Of a stretch of DNA of 14,019 bases, positions 12,436-14,019 are shown piece by piece. This stretch comes from Christensenellaceae bacterium (lineage in GTDB: Bacteria; Bacillota; Clostridia; Christensenellales; Borkfalkiaceae). The DNA lies in assembly GCA_948482865.1 (NCBI GenBank), contig CAOMHR010000022.1, positions 1-14,019 on the forward strand, read 5' to 3'. Numbering within the stretch: the stretch's first letter is position 1; each line of letters opens with the position of its first letter. The notes under the pieces are model-generated. The model was not told the origin of the DNA and did no database searches. It worked only from the letters and a program-made list of their open reading frames with translations. The position numbers were made by a program, and so were the translations under genes.

Positions 12436-13327
12436 AAAATAATTTTTTCATACAGTTTGTGTCGCGCCTGAACGCCTTGCTTATTACGTTTAAGATAGTT
12501 ACAAGACGGTCTATTGAAAAGGACTGCTGCCTTGCCGCGTGTTCTTCAATAAAAATTTCGTTAACGGCGGCTTGCATCTGTTCCCTTGTCTTATCTTCCG
12601 AAAAGAGCCGTCTTCCTACGCTTTTACCGTATTCGTAAGATTTTTGCAGACGACGCTCCATTTCTTCTCCCGAAAAATCGTAGTGTGCTTTTGAAAATTC
12701 GTTGCAGTAAGAAACGTCCAAATCGAGCACGGGAATGTCCGTTTTAAAGGTTTTGCGGTAATCGTACCTTGCGTCGAAATGAAGCACTAAAATAACGTCT
12801 GGTTCTTCCGCCGCGCCGAAGGGCGTTTCCTTTTTTAAAAGCGGATACAGCGGTATGCAGTCCACCGCGCCGCCGTCAATCGCCATTTTACCCTTAATGA
12901 ACGAAGGAACCAATCTTAAAAACGGATAGGTCGTTGCCGCGTTCATATACCGCTTCCACAAACGGTTGTAAGGACCGTTTATCCAGTAGTATCGCGTGAT
13001 AAGCGGAATATAACAGACCGGAAACACCACGGGTATTGTAAGTTTGTCCGCAGGGGACAGCATGGTGTTCAGATATTTTGACAAAAGATCTTTTGCAAAT
13101 ACCTGCCAGAAAAGCTCCGCCTTTTTGGATATATCTATTTTTCTGTACAGCCTTTCAACCAAGTCCAGCTTGTCCGCAGAAAGCGCATAGGCGGTAAAAA
13201 TGCCGCCCGACGCGCCCGAAACCGTAACTATTTCGTCGCGCGATATGTAATTAAGCAGACCTTTGGTAAAGCCTATCTGATAAACACAGTTACTGACGCC
13301 GCCGGCGTACGCAATCGCTATTCGCAG
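12434..13327 (-). CDS. Patatin-like phospholipase/acyl hydrolase with a non-standard start
   Basis: 297 residues if translation begins at the CTG at 13327. That gives MRIAIAYAGGVSN, the usual patatin N-terminus. The catalytic dyad is visible: Ser40 in GASGG (38-42, the GxSxG nucleophile elbow) and Asp151 in DGG (151-153). The usual glycine-rich oxyanion motif GGGxRG is altered to AGGVSN (8-13). No signal peptide is seen, so it is presumably cytoplasmic and acts on membrane lipid. No ATG, GTG or TTG exists in frame between the upstream gene and this N-terminus. A TTG at 13162 would delete the nucleophile. Either CTG is used, coupled to the upstream gene it overlaps by 10 nt, or the protein is made by -1 frameshifting from that gene. 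Confidence 0.85.
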   Translation of the reverse strand: MRIAIAYAGGVSNCVYQIGFTKGLLNYISRDEIVTVSGASGGIFTAYALSADKLDLVERLYRKIDISKKAELFWQVFAKDLLSKYLNTMLSPADKLTIPVVFPVCYIPLITRYYWINGPYNRLWKRYMNAATTYPFLRLVPSFIKGKMAIDGGAVDCIPLYPLLKKETPFGAAEEPDVILVLHFDARYDYRKTFKTDIPVLDLDVSYCNEFSKAHYDFSGEEMERRLQKSYEYGKSVGRRLFSEDKTREQMQAAVNEIFIEEHAARQQSFSIDRLVTILNVISKAFRRDTNCMKKLF

Positions 13328-13354
13328 TTTTCGTCGCCGGCCAACATTTTTTTT
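13301..13354 (-). other. Possible -1 frameshift signal joining the upstream gene to the patatin
   Basis: A run of eight A residues on the minus strand (13354-13347) includes A AAA AAA in the correct phase of the upstream frame (CTA AAA AAA ATG). Five nt later begins a 7-bp all-GC inverted repeat, GCCGGCG (13341-13335) with CGCCGGC (13307-13301), with a 27-nt loop. The -1 frame stays open from the slip site into the patatin. This is the classical layout of a frameshift site, but it could also be chance or a homopolymer length error. Confidence 0.4.
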
Positions 13355-13851
13355 AGTTTTTCTACCTGACTGCCGACCGCGCTGCCAACTTTCTTTGCGC
13401 CGTCGGTTACCTTTTCAGCAACTTCTTTTGCCGCCGCGGCAAGCTGCGAAACAAATTCTTTTGCGTCCGCAACGCCTTCCGCGCCGTCTTCGTTTTCGTC
13501 GGGGCGGAACATAAGATTTTCTTCCAGATCGGAAATTTCTTTGGCGGTCTTTTCAATAAGGCAATCGAGATCCGCCGCCGCTTTACCGTATACGCTTGCG
13601 TCGTTGGTCTTTCTCAACCGCTTTACTATATTCTTAAAATCGGTGTAGCGCCAGATGAGAGCGTTAAGCTCTTCGTCGGAAACGGGGGTTTTAGACTTCT
13701 TTAAAGAAACCAGTTCTATTTTGATAAGTTTTTCACAACACTTTAACGCCTTTACGTTATCTTTGAAAGTGTTTACCATTTCGGTATGTATCAGCAGGCG
13801 TCTGTTCAGGAATAACAGCTCTTTGTATTCCGCTTCGTTTTGTTTTTCCAT
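13318..13851 (-). CDS. Hypothetical helical protein with Ala/Lys-rich amphipathic C-terminus
   Basis: 177 residues, not recognised. Residues 1-112 are highly charged and predicted helical, with heptad-like stretches (EYKELLFLNRRLLIHTEMVNTF, LIEKTAKEISDLEENLMF) suggesting a coiled coil. An acidic linker (116-128, RPDENEDGAEGVA) leads to an Ala/Lys/Val-rich amphipathic helix (129-170, with SQLAAAAKEVAEKV and GAKKVGSAVGSQVEKLKKML) that resembles membrane-binding or LEA-like helices. There is no signal peptide. GGAGAG precedes the ATG and a perfect-consensus promoter lies upstream. The last 10 nt overlap the patatin reading frame, so the two genes form one unit and may act together at a membrane surface. 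That link is inference from context. Confidence 0.82.
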   Translation of the reverse strand: MEKQNEAEYKELLFLNRRLLIHTEMVNTFKDNVKALKCCEKLIKIELVSLKKSKTPVSDEELNALIWRYTDFKNIVKRLRKTNDASVYGKAAADLDCLIEKTAKEISDLEENLMFRPDENEDGAEGVADAKEFVSQLAAAAKEVAEKVTDGAKKVGSAVGSQVEKLKKMLAGDENCE

Positions 13852-13879
13852 ATTCTCTCCAACAGAAAAAAGTAGAATA

Positions 13880-13908
13880 ATTATATAATAAAGCCTGCGC
13901 TATGTCAA
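13880..13908 (-). promoter_or_regulatory. Perfect-consensus promoter for the helical protein and patatin genes
   Basis: Minus-strand TTGACA (13908-13903), 17-nt spacer, TATAAT (13885-13880), giving a leader of about 22 nt before the ATG at 13851. All 12 consensus positions match, so strong, probably constitutive expression is expected. Confidence 0.8.
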
Positions 13909-13975
13909 GCCGATTGTATGCCGTAAGCCGCCAATTAAAGCTGTTATTAAATGGCAATACAGTCACGTTGCAAAC

Positions 13976-14010
13976 AAAAACGGGGCGGCAGCCGAACGGC
14001 TGCCGCCCCG
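13976..14010 (-). terminator. Strong intrinsic terminator of an off-window upstream gene
   Basis: Arms CGGGGCGGCAGCCG (13981-13994) and CGGCTGCCGCCCCG (13997-14010) pair perfectly over 14 bp. On the minus strand TTTTTG follows the 3' arm. This marks the end of a minus-strand gene beyond 14019. The stretch from 13909 to 13975 shows nothing else recognisable. Confidence 0.88.
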
Positions 14011-14019
14011 ATCGTATCC

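Noticed and set aside
12434..13162. Patatin starting at the TTG at 13162
   Set aside because: It would remove the first 55 residues including the GASGG nucleophile, while the upstream sequence continues in frame with perfect family motifs.

Overview
The window looks like a chromosomal housekeeping segment from an uncultured gut-type clostridial Firmicute. Three things point there: the SCIFF peptide and its radical SAM maturase, which are a hallmark of Clostridia; the conserved clostridial order ruvC-ruvA-ruvB-queA-tgt-yajC-TIGR04086-SCIFF-scfB-secD-secF-recJ; and Gram-positive style AGGAGG ribosome binding sites and sigma-A promoters. I cannot name a genus. Every convincing protein gene is on the minus strand, so the window reads from right to left. 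No tRNA, rRNA, CRISPR array, transposase or integrase was seen, and no stretch over 300 bases lacks a gene.

Right end (14019 to 12434): an intrinsic terminator for an off-window gene, then a consensus promoter driving a two-gene unit. The first gene is an unrecognised helical protein. The second is a patatin-like phospholipase with no ATG/GTG/TTG start in the right place. It either starts at a CTG overlapping the upstream gene or is reached by -1 frameshifting on an A8 run. Next (12433 to 11101) is a PLP-dependent aminotransferase with its own promoter.

Middle (11100 to 10760): a 67-residue Xre/Cro-type regulator whose upstream region holds two near-identical 14-bp palindromes 21 bp apart. 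The palindromes are interleaved with a perfect-consensus plus-strand promoter (TTGACA-17-TATAAT). That promoter points away from the regulator into a stretch of about 70 nt that holds only a 14-bp stem hairpin, then into the 3' end of the aminotransferase in antisense. This resembles a phage-type divergent switch whose output is a small RNA, or whose output gene has been lost.

Left two thirds (10741 to 1): ruvCAB (Holliday junction processing) runs into queA and tgt (queuosine tRNA modification). A 174-nt inverted-repeat-rich gap between queA and tgt looks like a small inserted element that duplicated the last codons of queA. Then come yajC (Sec accessory), a TIGR04086 membrane protein, the SCIFF peptide and its maturase, secD and secF, and the N-terminal half of recJ, which runs off the left edge. 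Separate promoters are visible before ruvC, yajC (weaker), scfA and secD. Hairpins at the yajC/TIGR04086, scfA/scfB and secF/recJ junctions suggest tuned read-through rather than one uniform operon.

The most striking protein-level observation is that SecD and SecF keep the family architecture but appear to have lost all three intramembrane charged residues known to support proton-driven function in SecDF.
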